Of a DNA stretch of 64,000 nucleotides, positions 7,623 through 14,562 are shown in pieces; the stretch's first letter is position 1; each line of letters opens with the position of its first letter. The position numbers were made by a program, and so were the translations under genes. Under the pieces are notes generated by a model. The model worked only from the letters and a program-made list of their open reading frames with translations, was not told the DNA's origin and did no database searches. Origin of the DNA: Streptomyces bauhiniae (GTDB lineage Bacteria; Actinomycetota; Actinomycetes; Streptomycetales; Streptomycetaceae); NCBI RefSeq assembly GCF_004784475.1, contig NZ_SRRT01000005.1, positions 62,001-126,000 of the forward strand. Direction: 5' to 3'.

Positions 7623-7887
7623 TGGACATCGCGGCCCTGAGCGGCGACGCCGTCGCCCTGGTGGTCGGAGTGCTCGGCTGAACCCAGAACCGGGCTGCCA
7701 ACAGGAGGTCCGATTTCCAGGCGATCACCGACGGCTCGACCGGGACCTGGCGAAGTGTGAGGAGCGGCTGCCCCTGGTAACCCGCGGCTACCTTGAGCTT
7801 CAGGGCTGGGCTCGGCGCGTCGGCCCCAACACTCCGGCAGGCCCAGCGCCGGACCCGCCCGCCGAACTTGATCTCACTCACCTGTGA
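7622..7887 (+). pseudogene. Frameshifted small phage gene with one membrane segment and a coiled coil
   Basis: ATG 7622 gives MDIAALSGDAVALVVGVLG and then TGA. Other frames continue coding-like text: RAANRRSDFQAITDG, then after a further shift LDRDLAKCEERLPLVTRGYL and ELDLTHL to TGA at 7885-7887. The sum is a plausible protein of about 85 residues with an N-terminal hydrophobic segment and a charged helix, broken by at least two indels. It ends the lysis cassette; the terminator at 7895 follows at once. Confidence 0.6.
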
Positions 7888-7894
7888 CCATGGG

Positions 7895-7918
7895 CCCGCT
7901 CTCCTTCGGGAGGGCGGG
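7895..7918. terminator. Ten-bp hairpin with TTCG tetraloop
   Basis: CCCGCTCTCC pairs with GGAGGGCGGG (one G-T pair) around a stable TTCG loop, followed by CTCTTCTCC. It closes the lysis cassette. Confidence 0.75.
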
Positions 7919-8023
7919 GCTCTTCTCCGTTCTCATGCCATCAAATTGAGGTCTCAATCAGCGGCGGCAAGCTGGTGACCTGCGCGCATCACCGTGCGAT
8001 GATCACTGGCTATGGGGAATCAT

Positions 8024-8470
8024 ATGTGGGGGATCAGGGCTGGGGCTCTCAGCCTGGCAGTCATAGCGGCTGCCAGCGGCTGCAGCTCATCAAGCGACGC
8101 GGCGGCAAAGCCTTTCGCCGCGAAGCCCAAGACCGTGAGCGTGGCCGCGGCAACTGAGCAGTTCCAGACGGCGGTGATGAACAGCTCTGGGCAGTGCTAC
8201 TCGCCCGACCCGGGCACGTGCTGGGACGTAATGCAGTCGGTCATGAAGCCAGCTCGCACGCTGCGGACAGCTATGCACGCGGACAAGTCCGTGGGAGCTG
8301 AATTCTGGTCCGGGGCCTATGCCCTGATCAACACGATGGAAGACGGGATGGCCGTCGGCGACGACGAAGGCGCCGACAAGCCCGCCGACTTCAAGCACCG
8401 AAACCGGGCCACCGTGCTCGGGACTGCACATGACCTGTCGGACTGGCTGGATGAGAATCCCGTTCAGTAA
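8024..8470 (+). CDS. Small secreted lipoprotein
   Basis: 148 residues. The N-terminus MWGIRAGALSLAVIAAASGC is a lipoprotein signal with the lipobox ending ASGC and a Ser-rich linker after the cysteine. The mature part has one further cysteine pair (QCYSPDPGTCW) and an otherwise helical, acidic sequence. I do not recognise the family. The second ATG (8024) is preferred over 8012 because GGGGA lies five bases upstream of it. It stands alone between two hairpins within the cargo part of the element and would be displayed on the outer face of the membrane. Confidence 0.75.
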   Translation: MWGIRAGALSLAVIAAASGCSSSSDAAAKPFAAKPKTVSVAAATEQFQTAVMNSSGQCYSPDPGTCWDVMQSVMKPARTLRTAMHADKSVGAEFWSGAYALINTMEDGMAVGDDEGADKPADFKHRNRATVLGTAHDLSDWLDENPVQ

Positions 8471-8482
8471 AGCTCGGTACGC

Positions 8483-8510
8483 GTCCCCGCCCTCTTCGGA
8501 GGCCGGGGAC
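8483..8510. terminator. Hairpin after the lipoprotein gene
   Basis: GTCCCCGCCCTC pairs with GGAGGCCGGGGAC around TTC with a single internal mismatch, followed by ATTTCTT. It is a good intrinsic terminator for the gene ending at 8470. Confidence 0.7.
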
Positions 8511-8535
8511 ATTTCTTAGTGTTCCGGGGCCAGGC

Positions 8536-8541
8536 TACTCT
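8536..8541 (+). promoter_or_regulatory. TANNNT -10 box of a probable leaderless transcript
   Basis: TACTCT ends 6 nt before the ATG at 8548 and no Shine-Dalgarno is present. Transcription would begin at the start codon. No clear -35 box is visible. Confidence 0.5.
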
Positions 8542-8547
8542 CGGCCC

Positions 8548-9210
8548 ATGATTCGCGCTGTGATCTTCGACGTTGGCGAGTGTCTGGTAGACGAGACCAC
8601 CGAGTACGGCACCTGGGCCGACTGGCTCGGCGTCCCCCGCCACACCTTCGCCGCCATGTTCGGCGCCGTCATCGCCCAAGGTCGGGACTACCGCGAGGTC
8701 TTCCAGGAGTTCCAGCCCGGCTTCGACCTCTACAAGGAGCGGGAGAAGCGCGCGGCTGCGGGCAAACCGGAGCACTTCGACGAGGACGACCTCTACCCCG
8801 ACGTCCGCGACGCGCTCGCCGCCCTCCGCGCGGACGGCCTGTGGCTCGGCATCGCCGGGAACCAGACCGTGCGCGCCGGCGGCATCCTCCGCGAGTTGTT
8901 CACGCCGAACGTCGACCTCATTGGCACGAGCGACGACTGGGGCGCCTCCAAGCCCCACCAGGCGTTCTTCGACCGCGTTGCCGAGGTAGTTCCGGCCGAG
9001 CCCGGCGAGATGCTGTACGTCGGCGACCGCGTCGACAACGACATCACACCCGCCCGCACGGCCGGCATGCACACCGCGCTCGTACGGCGTGGCCCGTGGG
9101 CGACGATCCAATGGAACAACCAGGACGCGAAGAAGCTCCCCACCTTCCGGGTGGAGAGCCTCCTCGAACTGTCGCCGCTGATCCGCGACTTCAACGAGCG
9201 AGAGCGCTGA
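8548..9210 (+). CDS. HAD-superfamily hydrolase
   Basis: 220 residues. The nucleophile motif reads MIRAVIFDVGECLVD with Asp8; the second Asp of the usual DxD is Gly10. Motif II is IAGNQT, with Asn where Ser/Thr is normal. Motif III lysine is in GASKPHQAFF and motif IV is YVGDRVDNDI. A helical cap lies between residues 15 and 80. The changed DxD suggests a dehalogenase-like or otherwise altered chemistry rather than a classical phosphatase (inference). The substrate is unknown. The 3' end overlaps the convergent TPR gene by 20 bp. Confidence 0.85.
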   Translation: MIRAVIFDVGECLVDETTEYGTWADWLGVPRHTFAAMFGAVIAQGRDYREVFQEFQPGFDLYKEREKRAAAGKPEHFDEDDLYPDVRDALAALRADGLWLGIAGNQTVRAGGILRELFTPNVDLIGTSDDWGASKPHQAFFDRVAEVVPAEPGEMLYVGDRVDNDITPARTAGMHTALVRRGPWATIQWNNQDAKKLPTFRVESLLELSPLIRDFNERER

Positions 9211-10132
9211 CTGTCGTCGACCAGCCGTACAGCCGGTCGTCCAACTCCCGGACGCACCGTTCGTGCTGGTGCGGCACGAGCGCCCGCCGCACGTCCCGCA
9301 CCCGCTCCATGCCCGTCGCGTACCAGGTCCGCTCCAACTGCTCCAGGGCGCGGACCGCGTACCCGCACGCGGCCTCAGGCTCACCGGCCCTAGCCTCGAC
9401 AGCGGCCAAGTCGCCGAGAATGACCGTGGTCTGCTTCTCCTCGCTCGGATCGAGCGCGTCCAGGACCTGAAGGAGCGTGGTCCGGGCCTGCGGCAGGTGC
9501 CCGGCCTTGAGCTGGACGTTGCCCTTGAACGCCGCGAGCCGGACGGGGCTGAACCAGTCCAGCCACTCCGGGCTCGGGTTTTCTCCGCCGCGCGCGAGGA
9601 CGTCCTCCGCGTGCCCGATCAGGTGCAGTGCGGTCCGCGTGTGCCCACAGCGGGTCTCGCACTCGGCCTCAACGGCGTCCAGCCACGCCAGCAATTCGGC
9701 CGACGCGGGGCCCCTGCGGGCGTAGGTCCGGGCAGCCGTCATCCGCTCAACGGCCGCTTCCCGCTCGCCCGTCCAGGCCGGGATGAACGCGGAGTGCGCC
9801 AGGATGGCAGCGCCGAGAAGGACGTCGTCGGCTTCGCCGGCGGCCTGGAGCGCGCGGAGCAGGGTGTGCGCGGCGCGGTCGGGCTCGCGCATGTCGAAGA
9901 ACTCGACGCGGCCCGCCAGTAACAGGGTCTCCGCCAGCGCGGCCGCGACCCGCGCCCGTGTCTGCCCGTGCGTCTCCGGCAGCAGCGCGCAGCCCAGCGT
10001 GGCGTGCGCGACGGCGGCCGGGTGCAGGGTGGCCGGGGCTACGGACCAGTACAGCCGCCGGTGCGAGCGGGTGACGGCCTCGTAGTCGTCGGCGGCGGTG
10101 GCGGGCTGCACGGCGGTGGCCTGGGACGGCAC
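9191..10132 (-). CDS. TPR-type helical repeat protein, regulator-like but without HTH
   Basis: 313 residues of helical repeats with pairs such as RAAHTLLRALQAAGEADD and RTALHLIGHAEDVLARGGE. The layout matches the C-terminal sensor half of streptomycete XRE-TPR regulators (NsdA-like). No N-terminal helix-turn-helix is present: the frame begins at GTG 10132 just after an in-frame TAG, so the DNA-binding part is absent or lost. It is divergent from a three-gene operon 57 bp away, an arrangement typical of a regulator and its target. It may bind the product of a neighbour. Confidence 0.7.
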   Translation of the reverse strand: MPSQATAVQPATAADDYEAVTRSHRRLYWSVAPATLHPAAVAHATLGCALLPETHGQTRARVAAALAETLLLAGRVEFFDMREPDRAAHTLLRALQAAGEADDVLLGAAILAHSAFIPAWTGEREAAVERMTAARTYARRGPASAELLAWLDAVEAECETRCGHTRTALHLIGHAEDVLARGGENPSPEWLDWFSPVRLAAFKGNVQLKAGHLPQARTTLLQVLDALDPSEEKQTTVILGDLAAVEARAGEPEAACGYAVRALEQLERTWYATGMERVRDVRRALVPHQHERCVRELDDRLYGWSTTVSALAR

Positions 10133-10188
10133 CGCCTAGGGCCACGCTTGTACGCACCACAGTCACCGCCTGATATTCAGGAGCCGCG

Positions 10189-10584
10189 ATGCCCAGTACG
10201 CGTTTGCCGTCCCCCGCCGGAGCCAAGCTCGTGAAGTCCGGCCTGGACTGGGATGCGATCCGGGTGCCCCGAAGTGTCGGCCTGTCGGCTCTGGCGATCC
10301 TGGGGCCTCGTTGCGCCGCTGCTATTGAGGACCCGCTGACGTCCTCCGGGGTGCTCTACTTCTTCACCCTCGCGGGCACGTCTGGCACGTGGGCTGTCGA
10401 GAACACCGTCGCGCTCCCGATCGGCACGGCCGTCACCATCCCGCCCACGCGCCGCACCGAGGGGCCTGGGGCGTACTGGCGAGTCTGCCCGGGCGATAAC
10501 AGCTGGCTCACCGACCCCGGCGCCCTCGCGGCCGCTGTCACCGATGCCTTCGGGCCCCGCGTAGGCGAGGAGCGACCCGCATGA
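10189..10584 (+). CDS. Hypothetical protein (131 aa), first gene of a coupled trio
   Basis: Starts MPSTRLPSPAGAKLVKSGLD with AGGAG six bases before the ATG. Features seen are DWDAIRVPRSVGLSALAILG, a beta-rich centre ending in TIPPTRRTEGPGAYWRVCPG, and a C-terminal helix. It is a streptomycete-type small globular protein that often occurs near XRE/TPR regulators; I cannot assign a function. The stop overlaps the next gene (ATGA at 10581). Confidence 0.7.
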   Translation: MPSTRLPSPAGAKLVKSGLDWDAIRVPRSVGLSALAILGPRCAAAIEDPLTSSGVLYFFTLAGTSGTWAVENTVALPIGTAVTIPPTRRTEGPGAYWRVCPGDNSWLTDPGALAAAVTDAFGPRVGEERPA

Positions 10585-10811
10585 ACCCGACGGCGACCCG
10601 CCCGCTTCCGACCACCCACGCGCTGACCAGCGCCCAGTACTCCGGCCAGGACTGCACCTGGTGCGGCGCCCCTCTCTGGCGGGGCGGTGCTCCCGCCGGG
10701 CGAGCACGCGGGCAGATCGGCGCGCACGTCGTGGCAGTGCCCGTCTTTCAGTGCCAACCGGGCACCGGCTGCGAGTCCATTGCCCACCGCGCCATGGAGA
10801 CGAACCACTGA
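10581..10811 (+). CDS. Small cysteine-containing protein (76 aa)
   Basis: Overlaps the previous gene by ATGA and the next by TGATG. Cysteines occur as CTWCG (about residues 25-29) and CQPGTGC (about 60-66), with nearby His, so a zinc site of the CxxC...CxxxxxC type is likely. It has no membrane segment. The function is unknown. Confidence 0.65.
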   Translation: MNPTATRPLPTTHALTSAQYSGQDCTWCGAPLWRGGAPAGRARGQIGAHVVAVPVFQCQPGTGCESIAHRAMETNH

Positions 10812-10966
10812 TGCTCTGCGACCGATGCGGGCGGCCCGTTCAGGGCAAGCCGGAAGTGATCCACATCGAGACCGGGACCGGCGTGGTCACCATCACCGTC
10901 TGCTCGCCTCCCTGTCAATCGCCGCTCGACCGGCGCTCTGCGCGGTCGCGGCCACGCAGCTACTGA
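10811..10966 (+). CDS. Mini zinc-ribbon-like protein (51 aa)
   Basis: ATG 10811 overlaps the preceding stop. The product starts MLCDRCGRPVQGKPEVIHIE and has a second cysteine pair in VCSPPCQ, giving a CxxC...CxxxC zinc-ribbon pattern, then a basic tail. It ends 5 bp before attR, so it is the last gene of the element. The frame is good and coupled to its neighbours, which supports a real gene despite its size. Confidence 0.65.
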   Translation: MLCDRCGRPVQGKPEVIHIETGTGVVTITVCSPPCQSPLDRRSARSRPRSY

Positions 10967-10971
10967 CCCCC

Positions 10972-10994
10972 GCACCGGAGGTCTGAGAGACCCC
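10972..10994. repeat. attR-like 23-bp direct repeat
   Basis: Identical to 3836-3858. It lies just after the last element gene (stop at 10966) and 6 bp before a strong terminator hairpin. That is what is expected if the element split the GAPDH 3' end from its own terminator. Confidence 0.85.
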
Positions 10995-11000
10995 GCTCCA

Positions 11001-11035
11001 GACGGCCGCCGACCGCACTTTGGTCGGCGGCCGTC
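11001..11035. terminator. Perfect 14-bp hairpin, probable original GAPDH terminator
   Basis: GACGGCCGCCGACC (11001-11014) and GGTCGGCGGCCGTC (11022-11035) pair without mismatch around GCACTTT, followed by GGCGTTCCTTCC. It begins 6 bp after the right repeat, the distance expected for a terminator directly behind the uninterrupted GAPDH stop codon. Confidence 0.8.
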
Positions 11036-11061
11036 GGCGTTCCTTCCTAAGACTGACCATC

Positions 11062-11086
11062 ATTTGCCTAAATCCTTTAGGCAAAT
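11062..11086. promoter_or_regulatory. Palindromic operator upstream of the TetR gene
   Basis: ATTTGCCTAAA and TTTAGGCAAAT form a perfect 11-bp inverted repeat around TCC, 35 bp before the TetR start. Its AT-rich composition stands out from the surroundings. It is the likely autoregulatory site for the adjacent repressor. Confidence 0.7.
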
Positions 11087-11121
11087 ACATAATCGGTCAG
11101 GTTCCTAAAGGAGGCGGGTTC

Positions 11122-11691
11122 ATGGTGCGGGCGGGGCTGAGTGCGGAGCGGCTGGTGCGGGCCGGGGCGGAGATGGCCGACGAGGCCGGGTTCGAGCAGG
11201 TGACGGTGTCGGCGCTGGCCCGGCGGTTCGACGTGAAGACGGCGAGCCTGTACTCGCATCTGCGCAACTCCCACGACCTGCGCACCCGGATCGCGCTGCT
11301 CGCCCTGGAGGAGCTGGCCGACCGCGCCGCCGAGGCCCTCGCCGGCCGGGCCGGGAAGGACGCCCTGACCGCGTTCGCCAACGCCTACCGCGACTACGCC
11401 CGCGCGCACCCCGGCCGCTTCGAGGCGGCCCGGTACCGGCTCGACCCGGAGACCGCCGCCGCGAGCGCGGGCGTCCGGCACGCGGCGATGACCCGGGCGA
11501 TCCTGCGCGGCTACGACCTCGCCGAGCCCGAACAGACCCATGCCGTACGCCTGCTGGGCAGTGTGTTCAGCGGCTATGTCGGCCTGGAGTCGGCGGGCGG
11601 GTTCGACCACAGCGCCCCCGGTTCGCAGGAGTCCTGGGACCGCGTCCTCGACGCGCTCGACACCCTCCTGCGCAACTGGCCCGCCCCCTGA
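11122..11691 (+). CDS. TetR-family regulator with WHG-type C-terminal domain
   Basis: 189 residues. The N-terminal HTH reads RAGAEMADEAGFEQVTVSALARRFDVKTASLYSHL in two parts, followed by a helical ligand domain (LEELADRAAEALAGRAGKDAL, HAAMTRAILRGYDL). The start at 11122 is set by AAAGGAGG eight bases upstream; a longer frame from 11020 would run through the operator. It probably represses itself and the SGNH hydrolase gene 38 bp downstream through the palindrome at 11062-11086. The ligand is unknown. Confidence 0.9.
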   Translation: MVRAGLSAERLVRAGAEMADEAGFEQVTVSALARRFDVKTASLYSHLRNSHDLRTRIALLALEELADRAAEALAGRAGKDALTAFANAYRDYARAHPGRFEAARYRLDPETAAASAGVRHAAMTRAILRGYDLAEPEQTHAVRLLGSVFSGYVGLESAGGFDHSAPGSQESWDRVLDALDTLLRNWPAP

Positions 11692-11728
11692 ACTGAACTC
11701 CCCCGCCCCTACTGCCGACGGACCCCTG

Positions 11729-12907
11729 ATGACCACCGACTGGACCACCACTCCCCTCACCGCCGCCCTCGTCCGGGGCGCCCTGGAGCTGGAGCGCACC
11801 GAGCGCGGTCTGCTCCCCCACCGGCTGCCCGCGCGGGCCCGCGCCCAGTGTGCCGACCCGCAACTGCACATGGTGGAGTCCCAGCCCTCCGGCGTACGGC
11901 TGGTGTTCCGCACCCGTGCCACCTCGATCGAGCTGGACACCGTGCCCACGAAGCGGGTCTACCCAGGCGTCCCGCCGCGCCCGGACGGTGTCTACGACCT
12001 GTTGGTGGACGGCCGCCCGGCGGGCAGCGCCACGGTCACCGGCGGCGACACGCTGACCATCGACATGACCACCGGGGCCGCCGAACTGACCCCCGGCCCG
12101 GTCGGCACCGCGCGCTTCGACGGGCTGTCCGCCGAGGACAAGGCCGTGGAGATCTGGCTGCCGCACAACGAGACCACCGAGCTGGTGGCCCTGCGCACCG
12201 ACGCGCCCGTGGAGCCCGTACCCGCCTCGGACCGGCCGGTGTGGCTGCACCACGGCAGCTCCATCAGCCACGGCTCGGACGCCGCGAGCCCGACCGGTGT
12301 CTGGCCCGCCGTCGCCGCCTCGCTCGGCGGGGTCGAGCTGGTCAACCTGGGCCTCGGCGGCAGCGCCCTGCTGGACCCGTTCACCGCCCGCGCGCTGCGG
12401 GACACCCCGGCGGACCTGATCAGCGTCAAGCTGGGCATCAACCTGGTCAACACCGACCTGATGCGGCTGCGCGCGTTCGGGCCCGCCGTGCACGGGTTCC
12501 TCGACACCGTCCGCGAGGGGCACCCGGACACCCCGCTGCTCGTGGTCTCCCCCATCCTGTGCCCGATGCACGAGGACACCCCCGGCCCCACCATGCCGGA
12601 CCTCGCCGCGCTGAGCGAGGGCCGGCTCGCGTTCCGCGCGGCCGGGGACCCGGCGGAGGCCGCCCAGGGCAAGCTGACGCTGAACGCCGTACGGGCGGAG
12701 CTGGCCCGGATCGTGGCGCAGCGCTCCGCCGAGGACCCGCATCTGCACCTGCTCGACGGGCGCGAGCTGTACGGTCAGGCCGACTTCGCGGAGCTGCCGC
12801 TGCCCGACGGGCTCCACCCGGACGGCGCCGCGCACCGGCGGATCGGCGAGCGGTTCGCCAAGCTCGCCTTCGCCTCCGACGGCCCGCTGGCGCCCCGTAC
12901 CCGGTGA
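11729..12907 (+). CDS. SGNH/GDSL-family hydrolase
   Basis: 392 residues in two parts. The N-terminal beta-sandwich-like half (about 1-170) resembles the jelly-roll domain placed before some SGNH esterases. The C-terminal half carries block I HHGSSISHG (nucleophile Ser), block II NLGLGGSALL, block III KLGINLVN (oxyanion Asn) and block V DGLHPDGAAH (Asp/His). No signal peptide is seen, so it is cytoplasmic. The likely role is ester hydrolysis on a sugar or secondary-metabolite substrate. It is almost certainly co-transcribed with the TetR gene in front. Confidence 0.85.
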   Translation: MTTDWTTTPLTAALVRGALELERTERGLLPHRLPARARAQCADPQLHMVESQPSGVRLVFRTRATSIELDTVPTKRVYPGVPPRPDGVYDLLVDGRPAGSATVTGGDTLTIDMTTGAAELTPGPVGTARFDGLSAEDKAVEIWLPHNETTELVALRTDAPVEPVPASDRPVWLHHGSSISHGSDAASPTGVWPAVAASLGGVELVNLGLGGSALLDPFTARALRDTPADLISVKLGINLVNTDLMRLRAFGPAVHGFLDTVREGHPDTPLLVVSPILCPMHEDTPGPTMPDLAALSEGRLAFRAAGDPAEAAQGKLTLNAVRAELARIVAQRSAEDPHLHLLDGRELYGQADFAELPLPDGLHPDGAAHRRIGERFAKLAFASDGPLAPRTR

Positions 12908-12917
12908 GGGGAGGGCC

Positions 12918-13547
12918 TCAGACCAGGTGGCCGAAGACGACCAGGTTCTCCGTGTAGTCCTTGGCCGAGTGGTCGTAGTCCCCGGCGCAGGTGATGAGCC
13001 GGACCTCGGGGCGCTTGGCGTTCGCGTACACCCGCTCGCTGGGGAAGTCGTCCTTGGCGAAGGTGTCGGCGCTGTCCACCACGAAGTTGGCGGTGTTGCC
13101 GTCGGCGCGCTCCACGGAGAAGCGGTCGCCGGGCACCAGGTCGTCGAGGTTGGCGAAAACGGCCGCCGAGGTGGTCGTGTCCACGTGGCCGGCGATGACC
13201 GAGGTGCCCTTCTCGCCGGGCGAGGCGCCCTTGCCGTACCAGCCGACGAGGTTGGTGTTGCCCGCGGGCGGGGGCTCCAACTGGCCGTTGGAGGCGAGCA
13301 CCAGGGCGGTGAAGGGCGCGTCCACGCCGATCTTGGGGATGCGCAGCCGGGTCGGCGCCGAGCGGGGCAGCGGGGCTCCCGCCTGGACCGCGCCCGCCGT
13401 CGCGGTCTCGGTGCGGGCCGTGTCGGTGCCGTCGCCCGTGCCGTGGTGGCCGCCGAAGACGCTGAGCGCCAGGATCGCGACGGCCGCCCCCCACAGCGTC
13501 AGCCGGCCGCCCCGGCCCGCGTTGTCACCGGAAGGATCTGCTGCCAT
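12918..13547 (-). CDS. Class F sortase
   Basis: 209 residues with one N-terminal membrane anchor (about residues 16-32), then a Thr/Ala-rich linker and the sortase beta-barrel. Catalytic residues seen are His in VIAGHVDT and Cys in RLITCAGDYD; the closing NLVVFGHL is typical. Short actinobacterial sortases of this kind are class F, thought to attach a few surface proteins to peptidoglycan. It is convergent with the SGNH gene and lies just downstream of a gene with a sorting-signal-like C-terminus, its probable substrate. Confidence 0.9.
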   Translation of the reverse strand: MAADPSGDNAGRGGRLTLWGAAVAILALSVFGGHHGTGDGTDTARTETATAGAVQAGAPLPRSAPTRLRIPKIGVDAPFTALVLASNGQLEPPPAGNTNLVGWYGKGASPGEKGTSVIAGHVDTTTSAAVFANLDDLVPGDRFSVERADGNTANFVVDSADTFAKDDFPSERVYANAKRPEVRLITCAGDYDHSAKDYTENLVVFGHLV

Positions 13548-13658
13548 CGGACACCACCTCGCTCGGGCACGGCAGCGCAGGGATCTGGGTCAGGGGGGCG
13601 CGGGCCGCCGACGCGGTACGGCGTCGACGGCGGCCACGGCCCCTGGGGTTCGGGACAA

Positions 13659-14237
13659 TCAGGAGGCCGAACCGGCGGCCTTCTTGCGGCGCAGCGCGTA
13701 GGCGCCGACGGCACCGGCGGCGAGGACGGCGACGCCGCCCGTGGTCACGCCACCGGAGCCGGCGAGGGCGCCGCCGCCGGTGTGCATGCCGCCGCGCGGC
13801 TCGTCGGAGTCGTCCTTGCCGCCGGAGTCCTTGCCACCGCTGTCCTTGCCTCCGCTGCCGCCGCCGTCGCCCTTGTCCTTGTAGCTCTCCGGGTCGAAGC
13901 GGCTGTCGTCGCCGGAGTCGGAGCTCCAGTCGTCGCTGCTGACGGCCGCGAGGGCGCCGCCGCCGGTGTGCATGCCGCCGCGCGGGCCGTCGCTGTCGGA
14001 GTCGGAGTCGTAGGAGTCGCGGCCGGAGTCCTTGCCGCCGGAGTCCTCGCCCCCGGAGTCCCGGCCGCCGGACTCCTTGTCACCGGAGCCCTTGTCCCGG
14101 TCGGAGTCGCTGTCGTGCTGCTTGTTGTAGCCGGAGTCGTCCCGGCCGCCGTCGTCCCCGGCGAGCGCGGCGCCGGGAGCCAGGGCGAGGGCGGCGGACG
14201 CGGCCGCCGTGGCGAGAAGAATGCGGGCAGAGCGCAT
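13659..14237 (-). CDS. Secreted Asp/Ser/Gly-rich surface protein, candidate sortase substrate
   Basis: 192 residues. The start at 14237 follows GAAGGA. A Sec signal (MRSARILLATAAASAALALA, cleavage near ALA-GDD) precedes low-complexity D/S/G/K repeats. The sequence RGGMHTGGGALA occurs twice (about residues 85 and 150). The second copy lies just before a C-terminal hydrophobic segment (TTGGVAVLAAGAVGAYAL) and the tail RRKK. That is the layout of a cell-wall sorting signal, but LPxTG is replaced by GMHTG. Adjacency to the class F sortase suggests enzyme and substrate (inference). Confidence 0.8.
   Translation of the reverse strand: MRSARILLATAAASAALALAPGAALAGDDGGRDDSGYNKQHDSDSDRDKGSGDKESGGRDSGGEDSGGKDSGRDSYDSDSDSDGPRGGMHTGGGALAAVSSDDWSSDSGDDSRFDPESYKDKGDGGGSGGKDSGGKDSGGKDDSDEPRGGMHTGGGALAGSGGVTTGGVAVLAAGAVGAYALRRKKAAGSAS
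13762..13799. repeat. 38-bp direct repeat, copy 1 (encodes RGGMHTGGGALA)
   Basis: Identical to 13948-13985. This copy encodes the motif next to the C-terminal membrane segment of the surface protein. Identity at DNA level, including silent positions, indicates recent duplication or gene conversion. Confidence 0.85.
13948..13985. repeat. 38-bp direct repeat, copy 2
   Basis: Second perfect copy, 186 bp from the first, encoding the internal RGGMHTGGGALA of the same protein. Confidence 0.85.
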
Positions 14238-14562
14238 GTCGGTGTCCTTCCGCCGCGGCCGGGCAGCGGATTCCTCATCGGCTGACATGACCCGGCCTCG
14301 ACATGATCCACCGTCGGACCGCCCGGCGCCGCGCACCATCCGGGCCGTCCAGCCGGGTCAGCTCTCCACCCGTCTGTCGCAGCGACACGCCGGTACGACC
14401 CCCGAACGGGCCAGCCGATTACCCGTCCGGCGGGCGGACGCGGGCCCCGGTCGGCCCTCGGGGGCGAAACGGACGTCACCGCCCGGCATTCCGGGCAAAC
14501 TTGGCCGAAAACCGTCGTAGCAATGCTCGAAGTTCCTGACGTGGCGGGGCTTTTGCGGGCCG

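Larger units (their letters stand above)
3836..10994. mobile_element. Decayed integrative element inserted at the 3' end of the GAPDH gene
   Basis: The element is delimited by perfect 23-bp direct repeats at 3836-3858 and 10972-10994. The left copy covers the GAPDH stop codon, so integration kept the gene intact. Next to the left end lies a remnant of a tyrosine integrase. Inside are small phage- or plasmid-like genes, several broken, a lysis cassette (broken endolysin, holin-like gene) and a right-hand cargo block with good reading frames. Left-half genes mostly run leftward and middle genes rightward. I see no replication, capsid or transfer gene, so it is either a heavily deleted prophage or a composite remnant. 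Immediately after the right repeat is a strong hairpin that was probably the original GAPDH terminator. Confidence 0.85.

Noticed and set aside
11020..11121. N-terminal extension of the TetR gene to 11020
   Set aside because: It would put the operator palindrome and the strong AAAGGAGG ribosome site inside the coding region.
11692..12835. Antisense open frame over the SGNH hydrolase
   Set aside because: Low-complexity Gly/Arg/Val text; SGNH blocks I, II, III and V are on the plus strand.
13659..14237. CRISPR-like array from the short repeats
   Set aside because: Only two 38-bp copies, both inside a coding frame and encoding the same peptide; no spacer regularity.
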